Source: Anadara kagoshimensis | Taxonomy: Eukaryota; Mollusca; Bivalvia; Arcoida; Arcidae | DNA length: 64,000 bases | Assembly: GCA_021292105.1 (NCBI GenBank) | Contig: CM037870.1 | Coordinates: forward strand, 9,397,558-9,461,557 | Direction of reading: 5' to 3' | Shown: positions 34,894 to 46,030 of the stretch, one piece after another | Position numbering within the stretch: the stretch's first letter is position 1 | Layout of the letters: each line of letters starts with the position of its first letter | Notes under the pieces: model-generated | Told to the model about the DNA's origin: nothing | Databases searched by the model: none | What the model saw: the letters and a program-made list of their open reading frames with translations, nothing else | Made by a program: the position numbers and the translations under genes

Positions 34894-35151
34894 TGTACCC
34901 TGCTTAGTGTTTAAGTGCACTTCTCACAGGCTAGTTGCGTACCCAGTCCGCTAGAAACAGATCATAGTGTGGTACTTCTTTAAGGCTTTCTCTTTTGTCT
35001 GCGGTTTAAATTAAACGGAAGTGTTAAAAAAATTCAGATTGTTTTATTTTGTTACTAAATTTTTAGCTTATTATTTTTAATTTGCATTGCTATGGGTGGG
35101 TGTCCAGTTGCCTGCTGAATATTGCAATTTGACCAACTAGATGAACAATGC

Positions 35152-35166
35152 ACCCCCCCCCCCCCC

Positions 35167-35195
<29 letters not shown>
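35152..35195 (+). repeat. C15-A29 homopolymer pair
   Basis: A C tract directly abutting a long A tract. A second C tract follows at 35281-35293. The A tract could be the tail of an inserted retroposon, but no matching body was recognised. Confidence 0.85.
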
Positions 35196-35200
<5 letters not shown>

Positions 35201-35454
35201 CATAATAAGTAATTTGGCGTTTTCTAAGTTTTAAGTGATGGTGTTGTATTTTGTTTTTGTCTAGTTATGTACGCATCTACCCCCCCCCCCCCCATTTCAC
35301 CCCACCCACACGAAGTCATCTGATCACTCTGTATTAATTGAAGCGCTACAAACTGTCTATTTTGATTTGTACAAAGGTTACACATTTTTAAGACTTTTGA
35401 TAAAAATACAAATCTCAATGTCGATCCGACGTCATGTAATTTGCAGGAGTTAAT

Positions 35455-35611
35455 TGAATGAATGTTCCACTTATATCAAGGCTTCACCAGCTATATGCAA
35501 TTTACCCATGGAGTGCAATGGAATGCGCTAGGGCTCTTTAACGCGTCACACCTGGTTTTAGGATCTTTTCCAAATTACCCTAATGGCTTTCATTTTAAAC
35601 TACCATTTTTA
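35455..35611 (-). repeat. SINE 3' fragment (minus strand)
   Basis: Plus view 'ttccacttatatcaaggctt', 'ggctctttaacgcgtcacac' and 'cctaatggctttcattt' match the reverse complement of the body and tail of the 2939-3268 copy. The head is missing; it ends exactly where the next element starts. Confidence 0.65.
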
Positions 35612-36925
35612 GCTCACCTGGCCAAAGGCCATGTGAGCTTTTGCCATCACTTGGCGTCCGTCGTCGTCCGTCCGTAAACTTTTCACATTTTGACTATCTC
35701 CTCTGACACCACTAGAGCAATTTTAACCAAACTTTACAGGAATGATGTATGGAAGGTCCTTTACTTAGATTGCCGAAATTTTTTTGATCCGCCCAAAAAC
35801 ATGGCTGCCAGGGCAGAAGATAGTTTAACATTGGACCCTATGGGAAAAATGCATTTTTGACTATTTCCTCAGAAATCACTGAAGCAAATTTAACCAAACT
35901 TTACAGGAATGGTGTAAGGAAGGTCCTTTACTTAGATTGCCAAAATTTTTTCTGATCCGTAAAAAAACATGGCCACCAGTGCAGAAGATAGTTTAACATT
36001 GGACCCTATGGGAAAAGCATATATTTGCTATCTTCTTTGAAACCGCTTAGCCAATTTGAACCAAACTTTACAGGAATAATGTATGTAAGGTCATTTACTA
36101 AGATTGCCCAAATTTTTATGATCCGCCAAAAACAAATGGCCGCCAGGGCCAAACAAAGTTTAACATTGGGCCCTATTGGAAAACACATTTTGGCTATCTC
36201 CTCTGAAACGACTGAAGCGAATTCAATTAAACTTTACAGGAATGATGTATGGAAGGTCTTTTGCAAATATTGCCGAAATTTTTCTGATCCGCCTAAAAAC
36301 ATGGCTGCTAGCGCAGAAGATAGTTTAACATTGGACCCTATGGGAAAAACGAATTTTAGGCTATCTCCTCAGAAATGACCGAAGCGAATTTAACCAAACT
36401 TTACAGAAATTATGCATAGAAGGTCCTTTACTTAGATTGCCAAAATTTTTCTGATCCGCCAAAAATCATGGCCGCCAACGCAGAAGATAGTTTAACATTG
36501 GACCTTATGGGAAAAGCATATATATGCTATCTCCTCTGAAGCTAGTGAAGCAAATTGAACCAAACTTTACAGGAATGATGTATAGAAGGTCCTTTACATA
36601 GATTGCCAAATTTTTCTGATTGGCCAAAAAACATGGCTGCCAGTGCAAAAGATAGTTTAACATTGGACCCTATGGGAAAAACGCATTTTTGACTATGTCC
36701 TCAGAAATGACTAAAGCAAATTTAACAAAACTTCACAGGAATGATGTATAGAAGGTCCTTTATCTAGATTGCCAAAATTTTTCTGATCTGCCATAAAACA
36801 TGGCTGCCAGCGGAGAACATTGTTTCACATTGGACCCTATTGGAAAAGCATATATACAAATTTGCTTTAAAAGCATTTTAGTCAGGTGAGCGATACAGGC
36901 TCAGTGTCTGAGCCTGTGACTGAGC
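35611..36925. repeat. Hairpin-bounded element with seven 167-bp tandem repeats
   Basis: The left edge is a hairpin (agctcacctggcc/aaaggccatgtgagct). The right edge has 'gtcaggtgagcgatacaggc' and a second hairpin 'aggctcagtgtctgagcct'. Between them a unit marked by 'aaactttacaggaatgatgt' recurs at about 35731, 35899, 36063, 36231, 36398, 36563 and 36729, i.e. every 164-168 bases. Each unit also has 'catggctgcca' and 'ttaacattggaccctatggg'. Elements with the 'agctcacctgg' edge are abundant in molluscs. The apparent peptide 36025-36378 is repeat translation. Confidence 0.8.
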
Positions 36926-37554
36926 CTCTGGTTAAGCAAAGATGGGGGTGTGACCAAAAAAAATCTCTTCGAAGCGGCGACTAATAAATGTACTGGGGAC
37001 GTGAAATTCATCTCGGGACTTCCTTGTAGTAGCCTTGTCAGAGGTGAAAATGACTGTTAACATGAACATGAACCGTGGTATTCCACATCGTTATGAGTAG
37101 CTTAGAACTTAAAAATCGACTTGCATTTGACTCTGGTTGAAACCGAGGAATAATATGGGTTTGTGGTTTCATTCCTTAAATTACCCGACAGATATACCTT
37201 AAATTACCTGGCAGAGAAACCACAGTGCTTGTCATTAATTAACACTAGCCTAGATATTACCCATTTTGAAAAAATATATTTTATCATTTTTTAAATTTTA
37301 CTACATTTGTGGTAAAATTAATTTGTTACATTTGTGGTAAAATTTTGTTGCTACATTTGTGGTAAAATTTTTCTACATTTGTGACCAACATTTACTGCAT
37401 ATGTGACAAACCTTACTACATTTGTGGTTCGTTACTACATATGTGACACAATTTTATTACATTTGTGACCGTTACTACATTTGTGGTAGTTACTACATAT
37501 AGGGGTTCCACAGGCCCTTCTATTTTTCCTGCTTGAACATTGGTTATTATGATT

Positions 37555-38530
37555 TTTAATTCAACATCTTAAAATATTTGGTTTTTCAATTTTTCCCGGG
37601 CACTACTGATGAGAAATTGTATTCCAAAGCGACCGTCTAGTGCTGCAAAATTGAAACAGTATTGCTAGTAGTAATGTTAAGCTGATTCGTGTTCAGTTTT
37701 TCAAAATCTTTTATATGTGTAATTTAAAACCACTGAGCCGCTATTTCTGCTAGTAAATTTTGAACTTGCTCAAAAACTAAAGTATACACCTCATGTAAAA
37801 CATTTCCATAGCTAAATTTGATAAAACATATTTTGGTCCTTTTGGTATATTTTCAACATCTTAGGAAAATTTGGTTTCACAATTTCCGTCCAAGCACTAC
37901 TGATGAGGAATTGTATCCCAAAACGACCAACTAGTGCTGTAAAATTAAAACCGATAAAATATGTAGTTTACACCACTGAGCCGGTATCTCTGCTAGTGGA
38001 TATTTCCGCGAGAATATCACAAACTCAGTAGGCAATAATTGTGTATTATTGTCAGAAATATACTATTGTCTAAATTTGGTGCTAGTTAAATTTTGAAAAT
38101 TCTCAAAACCTAAGAGGAACAAACATAGGCAAAGTATTTACATACTAGTAGCTAGATTTGGTAAAATATATTTAGTCCTTTTGGTATATTTTAAACATCT
38201 TAGAAAAAATTGGTTTCACAATTTCGGTCCAAGTAGTACTGATGAGGAATTGTATCCCGAAACGACCGGCTTGTGTTGTAAAATCTCTGCTGGTGGATGT
38301 TTCCCCGAGGACATCACAAACTCGGTAGGCGGTAATTGTGTTTTATTGTCAGAAATATACTGTTGTCTAAATTTGCTGCTTGTTAAAATATGAAATTTCT
38401 CCAACACTAAGGTATACTTCCTCATGCGAAGTATATCCATAGCTAGATTTAGTAAAACCTATTTTGGTCCTTTTGGTATTATTGTCAGAAATATGCTATT
38501 GTCTTAATTTGCTGCTTGTTCAAATATGAA
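37555..38530 (-). repeat. Family E tandem array, about three 300-bp units
   Basis: The marker 'cactactgatgagraattgt' and its variant occur near 37600, 37901 and 38231. Between the markers, 'gtcagaaatatac', 'ggtccttttggtat' and 'catcttag' recur in the same order. On the plus strand this is the reverse complement of the single family E copies elsewhere. It abuts the right end of the 4.17-kb element. Confidence 0.8.
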
Positions 38531-38829
38531 ATTCAAGCTTTTTCTGCGATTACGTTGCTCTGGCTATTGCATAATTCGTTTAAATAGTCGATTCCATCCA
38601 TAAGCAATATGATTATACTGTGGTTATACTGTGTGATTTATTATTAATATTTTATTCAATTAGTATTGCCACATTAAATTATCACTAGTCGACAAACAAT
38701 CATATTATTATTTTAAGTTGATGAATAAAAAGTAATAATCCCGTACAAGTTGTATGTCAATTTGTGACGTGTTCTTGTTGGCTTTGGCTATTTCTAGGAC
38801 CATTTTTTAAGGAAACGTCTTTAACTCTT
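38531..38829. other. Spacer between two arrays, nothing recognised
   Basis: AT-rich spacer without repeat words from either neighbouring array and without a supported exon. Confidence 0.4.
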
Positions 38830-41085
38830 TTAGGTCTAAGGGAAAATCTGTATTCAAAGTAATTCTCTTTTTATTCATGTTTCATGGGAAAACACCAATT
38901 TTAAATATTTTTAATTTCAAAGAACAATCTATACACAAAGAACTTTTTAATTCATGTTTTCATGCGAAAATATATATGCCTATATCCATGTTTTTCAGGA
39001 AAACAAAGCTAGATATATATGCTTTTAATTTTTGTTTGTTCCTGTGTTCAAGGATTAATTCGTGAAAGAACCGTATTTTTCATTCATGTGTTCTAGAGAA
39101 AAATCTACTGGCAAAGAATTGTATTTAATCATGTTTAAGAGAATAAATCTACATTCCAAATACGGTTGTTTTAGCATTATATCTATATTCAAATTCATAT
39201 ATTCAAAGCACTGTTATTTGTTAACATTTCAACGGAAACGCTACCGGTATATTCAAAGGATGGTTCTTTTTGTTCGATGTTTTCAAATGAAATCTATATT
39301 CAAAACGCTTTTATTGCTTTAATTGATGATGTCAAAGGACACTCATATATTCAAAGTACTGTTAAAATATTTTTACCGTCATCACAGAATGGTTGATAAG
39401 TTTGATGTTTCTGTGTCCAGGATTGCCCTGGACATATTTGACGTCTCACAGTTCCATGTTCCTTTCACACAATTTTGATTACACACGTGGCGGGTGTAGC
39501 TAGCTAAACAGGAGGTGCTTACCCTTCCGGAGCACCCGGTCTCACTTCCCTGGTGGAAGTTCAAGTGTCTTACCTAACTTGTCAGTTCCAAAGTTTCTAC
39601 TTTGCTTCTGGATTGTGATTCAGACATGGATTAGTATGTTTGTTTTTGATTTACAAAGAATTTTGAAAGCCCTTATTTCAGATGTCCCGTGGGGGTAATT
39701 CTATGTTCAGCACATAATGCATATTCAAAGGACTTAATATTTTATGTTTCAAGGCAAATATCTATATTTGAAGTACTCTTATTTTTATTCATATCTTCGA
39801 GAGAAAAAACTCTACTACTAAATTCACAGTACTGTTTTTATTCCACAGGATTAAAGGGAATTCAAAGTAATGTTGCCATTTGGAAGAAAAGAAATACTCA
39901 ATATTCAAAGTTTTGCTATTTTTAGTCAACTTGTTTTATGAAAAAATGTTTCAGTGTACATTTGATTTATTAATGTTTTCATAGGAAACACTGTAAACAA
40001 ATTACTCTTATTTTCCAGTTGTCAAGGAAATAGACTTAAGCCAACGTACTCTAGTTTGTATATTCATGTTTTTCAAGGGGAAGTTTTATTTTTATTCATA
40101 TTTGCAATGGAAAACCCTACATTCAAAGTACAGTTACTTATGCTGCTTATTGGAATTCTATATTGAGAATGCATGTACTGTATTTTTATTCATCTACAAG
40201 GGAAAATAATTTATATTCAAAGTCCTGTTATTTTTAACTCAGGTTTTAATGGGAAACTCTATATTTCAAATGTGTTATTATAATAAATGTTTGTAATATA
40301 AAACATCTTAATTCAATGTATAGATAATATTTTATTTTTCATGCTTTCAAGCGCAAGTATTCCTATTACCAAGAGTAAAAATCAATATTAAGAATATTGT
40401 TACTTTTTATTTCTTTTACTAAAAGAAAACACTATATTCAAATTATTGTTATTTTTGTTAATGTTTTCATGTTTTTAAGAGTAAAATCAATATTCAAATT
40501 ACTATTATTATTGTTATTATAAATGTTATCCATGTTGTATTCAAGTTTACAATAGGAAAGTTCTATATTCCGAGTATTTTTATATTTTATTCATGTTTCG
40601 AAGGAAATCTATATTCGAAGTAGTTTTTTTAATCAAGATGTTTTTAGATGAATTTTCAAAGGGCTGTCAAAAGGAAATTCTATATTAGAAGAAGTTTTTT
40701 TAATCAAGATGTTTTTCGGATGAAAATTCTATTTTCAAAGCGCTGTCAAATCGGATTTTTCTTTTATTCAAGAATCAAGATTTGAAAAGTCTCTATTCAG
40801 AGAACTACGATCTTTTCTGGGATATTTCTATGTACTGTGGGGTTTTATTGATGTTTTCAGGGTAAAGCATGAAACCAAGTATGTGTTCTGGATTTGTTAA
40901 TTCTAGACATTTTCGACAGACAGAATTCTATAGTCGAAGTACTTTGTGTTTTATTCAAGAAGAAGTATTCTATATTCAGAGTATTTGGGATATTTTGGAG
41001 ACAAAAAGTATTCAAATTATTATTTTATTCTAGTTGATATCCTGGAGAAAATCTATAGTCAGAATAATTTGGAGTTTTAGAACAG
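38830..41085 (+). repeat. Degenerate minisatellite, roughly 45-bp unit
   Basis: For more than 2 kb the sequence is built from variants of 'ctatattcaaagtactgtta' followed by 'tttttattcatgttttcaag' and 'ggaaaa', with a period near 45 bases but strong divergence and many indels. The array is interrupted by a family A retroelement fragment at 39385-39655. It is an old tandem array without coding potential; the short frames in it are low-complexity. Confidence 0.75.
39385..39655 (+). mobile_element. Retroelement family A, 3' end inserted in the minisatellite
   Basis: From 'accgtcatcacagaatggtt' through 'gtgtccaggattgccctgga', 'acacgtggcgggtgtagcta', 'cttccggagcacccggtctc' and 'ccctggtggaagttcaagtg' to the tail 'gattcagacatggattagta'. 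It is one of the best-preserved 3' ends. Tandem units continue on both sides. Confidence 0.85.
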
Positions 41086-41369
41086 ACCACGAAGATAAAG
41101 TCAGAATTTGGCCGTGTGTCTTTCTTGTTCATCCATTTGGTTGTTGATGTCTATTGTTAATTACAGTTTGTCTACAGTAGCATTTGCTTCTGCGTTTTCA
41201 AAACATTTTCATTTTAAAAGAACAAAATAAATACTTCGAACTGATATCATGTTATGAACGAAGGAAGTTGCACGTTTATCTAAAATTCATTTTGTTGCTT
41301 ATTATTGCCAGACATAATTGCACAATATAGTTTAAAATTTAAACAGTAGAATATGAAGATTAATGAACC

Positions 41370-41580
41370 AAAACACTAGCCCATTCAAAATCACAATCCA
41401 AAAGGCAAAACAAAGACAAAGGTGGCAAATAAAGACAACTTCATCAGGGAATTGAGGCCCAGCATTTTGTAAATTAAAGAACTTCCTGTTCAGTGTTTAG
41501 CTTCGCCAATCTTGAGAAATAAAAGAATTATGGATCTATAAGACGTGAAATATATCCAGGATAATTTTGGATAACGACAT
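41370..41580 (-). mobile_element. Retroelement family A, 3' fragment
   Basis: Plus view 'actagcccattcaaaatcac', 'catcagggaattgaggccca', 'cttcctgttcag' and 'gacgtgaaatatatccagga', matching the reverse complement of the family in order. Confidence 0.7.
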
Positions 41581-41689
41581 GTATATTATCAATCTTGTGA
41601 TGACAACTAGCTATATAAAATTTTTGAGGCCTTAAAAAACCTAGGCTTGCATTATTGAATCAACAATTCATTTGTTAGTTGGTTGCTTT

Positions 41690-42100
41690 GTTGTAGTTCC
41701 TGTAGTGCGAACATGCTGTACCATAGCGTATTACAACGAAGCAAACTGCTAACATATAAACTGTTGACGCAGAGATATCGCAAACCTAGGCTTATCAAAG
41801 CCCTCAATAATCCTAATGCTGTTGATAAGTATGTCTCCGTATCCAGAATAACCATACATATACATGTGTTTGACGTCCCATATTATCCTTTTTATTTCCG
41901 TATTAACCGTATGTCCCTTTAATTCAAAATTTTGATTTCTCACGTGCCGGATGAAGATAGCTAAATAGGAAGTGCTTACCAATCCGGAGCACCAGGCCTC
42001 ACTTTCATGGCGGAAATTCAAGTGTTTAACTTAATTTGTCAGTGTCAAATTTATTCGTTTGCTTTTGGATTGTGATTTAGACATAGTTTTGGTATGTTGT
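41690..42100 (+). mobile_element. Retroelement family A, RT C-terminus plus 3' end
   Basis: An open segment reads YKLLTQRYRKPRLIKALN followed by VDKYVSVSRIT and FDVPYYPF, equivalent to the C-terminal part of the RT in the 28762-29806 copy; the FYGR segment is deleted. The 3' end has 'cacgtgccggatgaagatag' and 'ccggagcaccaggcctcact' and ends at 'gatttagacatagttttggt'. 5'-truncated, as expected for a target-primed retroposon. Confidence 0.85.
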
Positions 42101-43669
42101 TTTTCTAAGAGTTTTTAGAATAATCTACATTTGAATATGACAGATGTAGAATAAGAATAAAGACCATGTTGACAAGTGTCAGAACTACCGATAATGACTT
42201 AGCAGTACATTTAGAAGAACCTGTTTCATATCTTTCCTTGCATGAATTTTTTGTGAATTTTAGGAATTCAATATAATACCTCCTGCTAATTCTTGTTCTT
42301 TATGGACCCTTCAAATTAATGGTAACAAAAATGTCCCATCTGATTTTATAGTACATTATAATACAGTGTCATTAACTGAATGCTTGATGATTTGGGCAAC
42401 ATAACATCAGAAAGGCGATGTCTTTTCAGCTATCGTCACAATGCATTGAAGTTCAACAATGTCAGCAATTTTTTGCTAAATGTTGATCATTTCTAGACAT
42501 ACATAAGTTGCATATTTTTTTCTACAAGAATTTACAAATTTTGAACATAGATTTCCGGCTCGTAACACACCAGTAAGAAATCTGCCGCCTCCTTTACATA
42601 AAGCGTATAATAAAACACACATACGGGGCCTCAGTTAAACAGAAATAACATACATAAAACTTAAAAAAAACTTTATCCTTTCCTAAAACCGCCGACAGTT
42701 ACGAGAGTAAAAGGTGTGAAATGATGGCTTTATTTCTCAAACGTCAGGTTTTTTTCTTACCATCAAGTTAACGTGTGCTAGCAGTATACGATTATCTCCC
42801 CTGTCAACTTCCGGTAAATAGGTAGTTCTCCATTTTGTCTCACACGTGGGCATGTCATCTGCTGACATCTGAAGATAATTACACGTCACCCAGCATGTGT
42901 ATTGTCATGTACGAACACAAAATTATTTGTTCTTTGACCGGGAGTCATAAATCTTAGTGGCATTTAATAATGTTTGACGGAAACACAAAACGAAGATAGT
43001 CGCCACTGATTTACGGTGTGATTCGACAAATTTCTGTTTTTGATAACAGTTTATTGGTTTGTATTATTAACTATTATCTAAAAGAACAGATGAATGGAGC
43101 ATAATTAATGTCTGAGACATGATCTTTCACCTAATGACCCCATAAAACGACCATTGACCAATAGAACTGTCTACAAATTGTTTGAAAACAAATAAAGACG
43201 TGAACAGACTTGGTTATTCAAATAATGGGCTTTTATTGGATATTAAATTTTAAATTTCAGCAAGTAACTACAGCGGTTACTTTCCTACATTTTTCAAGTT
43301 TTGTAAATAAATGTATTTTCTCCTGGCAATTTGTGCCAATTTAGTGACTTTCAAACACAAACAAATGAAATGAGGAAACAACAAAATAAACATTCTAAAG
43401 GTCGACAAATTGTTTAGTTAGACGGCAACGTAAAACGTCCTTACTAAGCAGTATCCAGGAAATCTGAACATCGGCCGTCAAGCTACACGTAGACGTTAAT
43501 CTGTCAATAATAGTATCTGAATGAAATCATTAAAAAAATATAATATGAAAACTTAAAACAATTATATGACAATAGCATGACTAGTAACGCAATCGAACAA
43601 AAGCAGGAACTTTTCAGACTGGTATAAGCTAATTTTATCCAATGCAATATGGACATTTGTTTTAATATA
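42101..43669. other. Intergenic, nothing recognised
   Basis: No supported exon or repeat. Slightly richer in CpG near 42670-42860 and 43440-43500, but without any other promoter evidence. Confidence 0.4.
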
Positions 43670-43810
43670 ATTTACACGTGGCGTGTGTAGCTAAGCTAAA
43701 CAGGAGGCGCTTACCCTTTCGGTCTTACTTCCCTGGTTAAAGATCACGATTTAACTTTGTTTGTCAGTTTCAAATTTTTACTTTGCTCTGATTGGTATAA
43801 AAGTTTAATA
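43670..43810 (+). mobile_element. Retroelement family A, 3' fragment
   Basis: Starts 'tttacacgtggcgtgtgtag', has 'aaacaggaggcgcttaccct' and 'cttccctggttaaagatcac', and loses the terminal tail. Confidence 0.8.
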
Positions 43811-43861
43811 TTTGTCATATGGAAATGTCTTTATTTTTATGACATAGATAATTACATATTA

Positions 43862-44095
43862 TAACAGTACTAAACGGTCGTTTCGGAATACAATTCCTCA
43901 TCAGTAGTGCTTCGACCAATATTAATATTGTAATGCACCCCCCCCCCCTCCCCAAGATGTTGAAAAGATACACAAAGGACCAAAATATATTTTACCAAAT
44001 TTAACTAAGGAAATACTTTGTATGAGGGATTATACCTTAGTTTTTGAGGAATTTCAGATTTTAACTAGCAGCAAATTTAGACAATAAAAAGTAAG
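43862..44095 (+). repeat. Dispersed repeat family E, single copy
   Basis: 'gtactaaacggtcgtttcgg', 'ttcctcatcagtagtgcttc', 'aagatgttgaaaagat', 'attttaccaaatttaacta' and 'gggattataccttag' occur in the family order. It also contains a C-rich tract at 43938-43950. Confidence 0.8.
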
Positions 44096-45000
44096 GTTTT
44101 CTTATTTCAGATACTGACGCTGTGTATTGAGTGGACGGGTTCCCCGTGTGTCAGTATAATGTGAATCTGGCATGAATGGCATGCTTGTCACGACTCCTTG
44201 CATGTTATGTTTTACTCATTTATACCTTTTTTGAAATGCAAAGCACACTCTTAAGCTTCCTAAAGCGGTATATTTGAAAAGTATCCGAAAAAACAGTAAC
44301 ACAGAATCGAAAATTCTATACATTTAGTACAGAGAAACCGTTTATTCTTTTCACCGATTTTTGCGTTAAAATTTATGTTTTCAATATCTGTATCATAAAT
44401 AACACGGTATAGTTGTTAAGTTGTTTGATTAAAGCGGAGTAATATCTTCGTGTGTTGTTATCGCGTCATACTTTTTCTTAACTCCCGCCAGAGTTTGCGG
44501 ATCCCCGATGCGCTCGGTACGAAAACATGATAGTTGATAGTTACCGTATAATGAAAATAAATTAATTCCAAAAAAGCCGCTATAATTTATATGTGGTTTC
44601 AGACCAAAATGATTTAAACCACTAACTATTTTCCTGTCCAGTTAGAATAGCGATTTTATATTTATCGGCGACACGTACTTCATTGAAACGAAATAAGAAC
44701 TGAATTTTTAATTAAAATTTCGGCTAGACGAGATTCGATGACCGTAAATATCCAATTTTGATATATCTTTTCTCATCAAACTTTATATATTACATAAGAG
44801 GATGCCGTGAAACCAAAAACAATCCCATAAAACTTCAATTTTATCACAAGTAAAATTCTAGAATGTATTAAGAGCTATCTTTACGACATCATCATTACAA
44901 AGACCACCCGCTGACATAGGCCAGTCAATGGAAGATTTTGTTTCTTCATTAGGCACATACATCATTAAAGAGCAACTCCTCAGATAGTCCAATATATCTA

Positions 45001-45207
45001 CAGTAAAGACTTGTCGAAAGTTTAACACTTAGCTAACAAAAAGAGCAGAAACGACAGCTTATCCCCTCGTTAGCTATAGTTCGACAGTTTGTCGCCAGCT
45101 GTTATATATCTCTTGGTAGATTTGCTATCCATGTCTCGGTCACTCAGCAGTCAAGTTTCGACTCTTTTTTGTTAACTCAAAGTTACACTTTCGACAAGTC
45201 TGTACTG
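45001..45207. mobile_element. Tc1/mariner-like MITE, 207 bp, TA target duplication
   Basis: The left end is CAGTAAAGACTTGTCGAAAG and the right end, reverse-complemented, CAGTACAGACTTGTCGAAAG. The arms stay similar for about 45 bases ('ttagctaacaaaaagag' versus 'gagttaacaaaaaagag'). TA flanks both sides (44999-45000 and 45208-45209). It has no coding capacity. The element at 57169-57817 is a second copy. Confidence 0.85.
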
Positions 45208-45864
45208 TATTGAATTATTCGATGTCCAAATGGGTAGGGGTCGCTGTGCACTTTAAAGAAAACATTTTCGTACTAGTCGGCTTATAAACATAGATTTGTG
45301 GTTGTCTAGGTGCTTACCTGCGACATACATTGACTTATATTGAAATTTTATAGTGACTGACAAGATGAACACCTTCAATAAAACCGAAGTCGGTAAGCTT
45401 TTTGTATAAGTTGTATAGTTTTTGGCCCTTCTGTAACTTCTAAGCATTTTATTATATTTTCAGACATTTTCTAATTAAATAGTATATTTGTACCAGTATA
45501 CAGAACCTGGCCTCGCTTTCAGACTTGATGCTTTGCTTTGTTGCATCTTTGTCTTTGGAGTATGTATACGGATACTAGTAGATAAAAATAGGCTCGGTCT
45601 ATTAACCTTACATATCACAGAACACAGTAAAAAGACCAATTATATCTCTGGCAAAGATCATATTGTAAAAAGTCAAAAGTAAGGCAAGTAGCTACATTGG
45701 AGGTGACTAGTTATGTTAATGGACTATTTTTTTTCATGTAGTTTGAGATATGGAACATTCTGCTCTAGGCATTTGAATTTAGAATTCGCGTTTTGACACG
45801 AGTGTTTTAAAATTGCCCAGCAGAATTTATATCTTAAAATGCATATACCAACCTATAAATCAAA

Positions 45865-45990
45865 AACAAACATACTAATCCATGTCCAAAATAATCATCT
45901 GAAAGCAAAGCGAAAACTTTGAAACTGACAATAAGTTAAACACGTGAACTTTCAACTGGAAAGTGAGGCCGGGTGCTAAGGAAGGTAAAC
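45865..45990 (-). mobile_element. Retroelement family A, 3' end
   Basis: Plus view 'aaaaacaaacatactaatcc', 'aaactttgaaactgacaata', 'aaacacgtgaactttcaact' and 'aggccgggtgctaaggaagg', in the reverse-complement order of the family. Confidence 0.8.
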
Positions 45991-46030
45991 AAATGTAATA
46001 TATTCTTGTATATAAAGGCTGCAATGTGTC

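Larger units (their letters stand above)
33349..37517. mobile_element. 4.17-kb element with long terminal inverted repeats, no transposase found
   Basis: The left end begins ggccctgtgggacccctata and the right end, reverse-complemented, gggcctgtggaacccctata. After that the arms are essentially identical for about 85 bases and remain similar in motif content beyond. Each arm is packed with 'accacaaatgtagtaac'-type words, spaced roughly 20-30 bases apart, which look like subterminal binding sites. Inside the left arm (33580-33720) a second word, 'cgatagaagtgac', recurs. The interior contains a dispersed repeat (34065-34420), microsatellites, two SINE pieces and a 167-bp array. No transposase-like reading frame was seen, so this is a non-autonomous element. 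A target duplication could not be confirmed. Confidence 0.75.

Noticed and set aside
36025-36378. 117-codon open frame with repeated KP.SQFEPNF-like segments
   Set aside because: It follows the 167-bp tandem repeat and is not conserved between units, so it is repeat translation.
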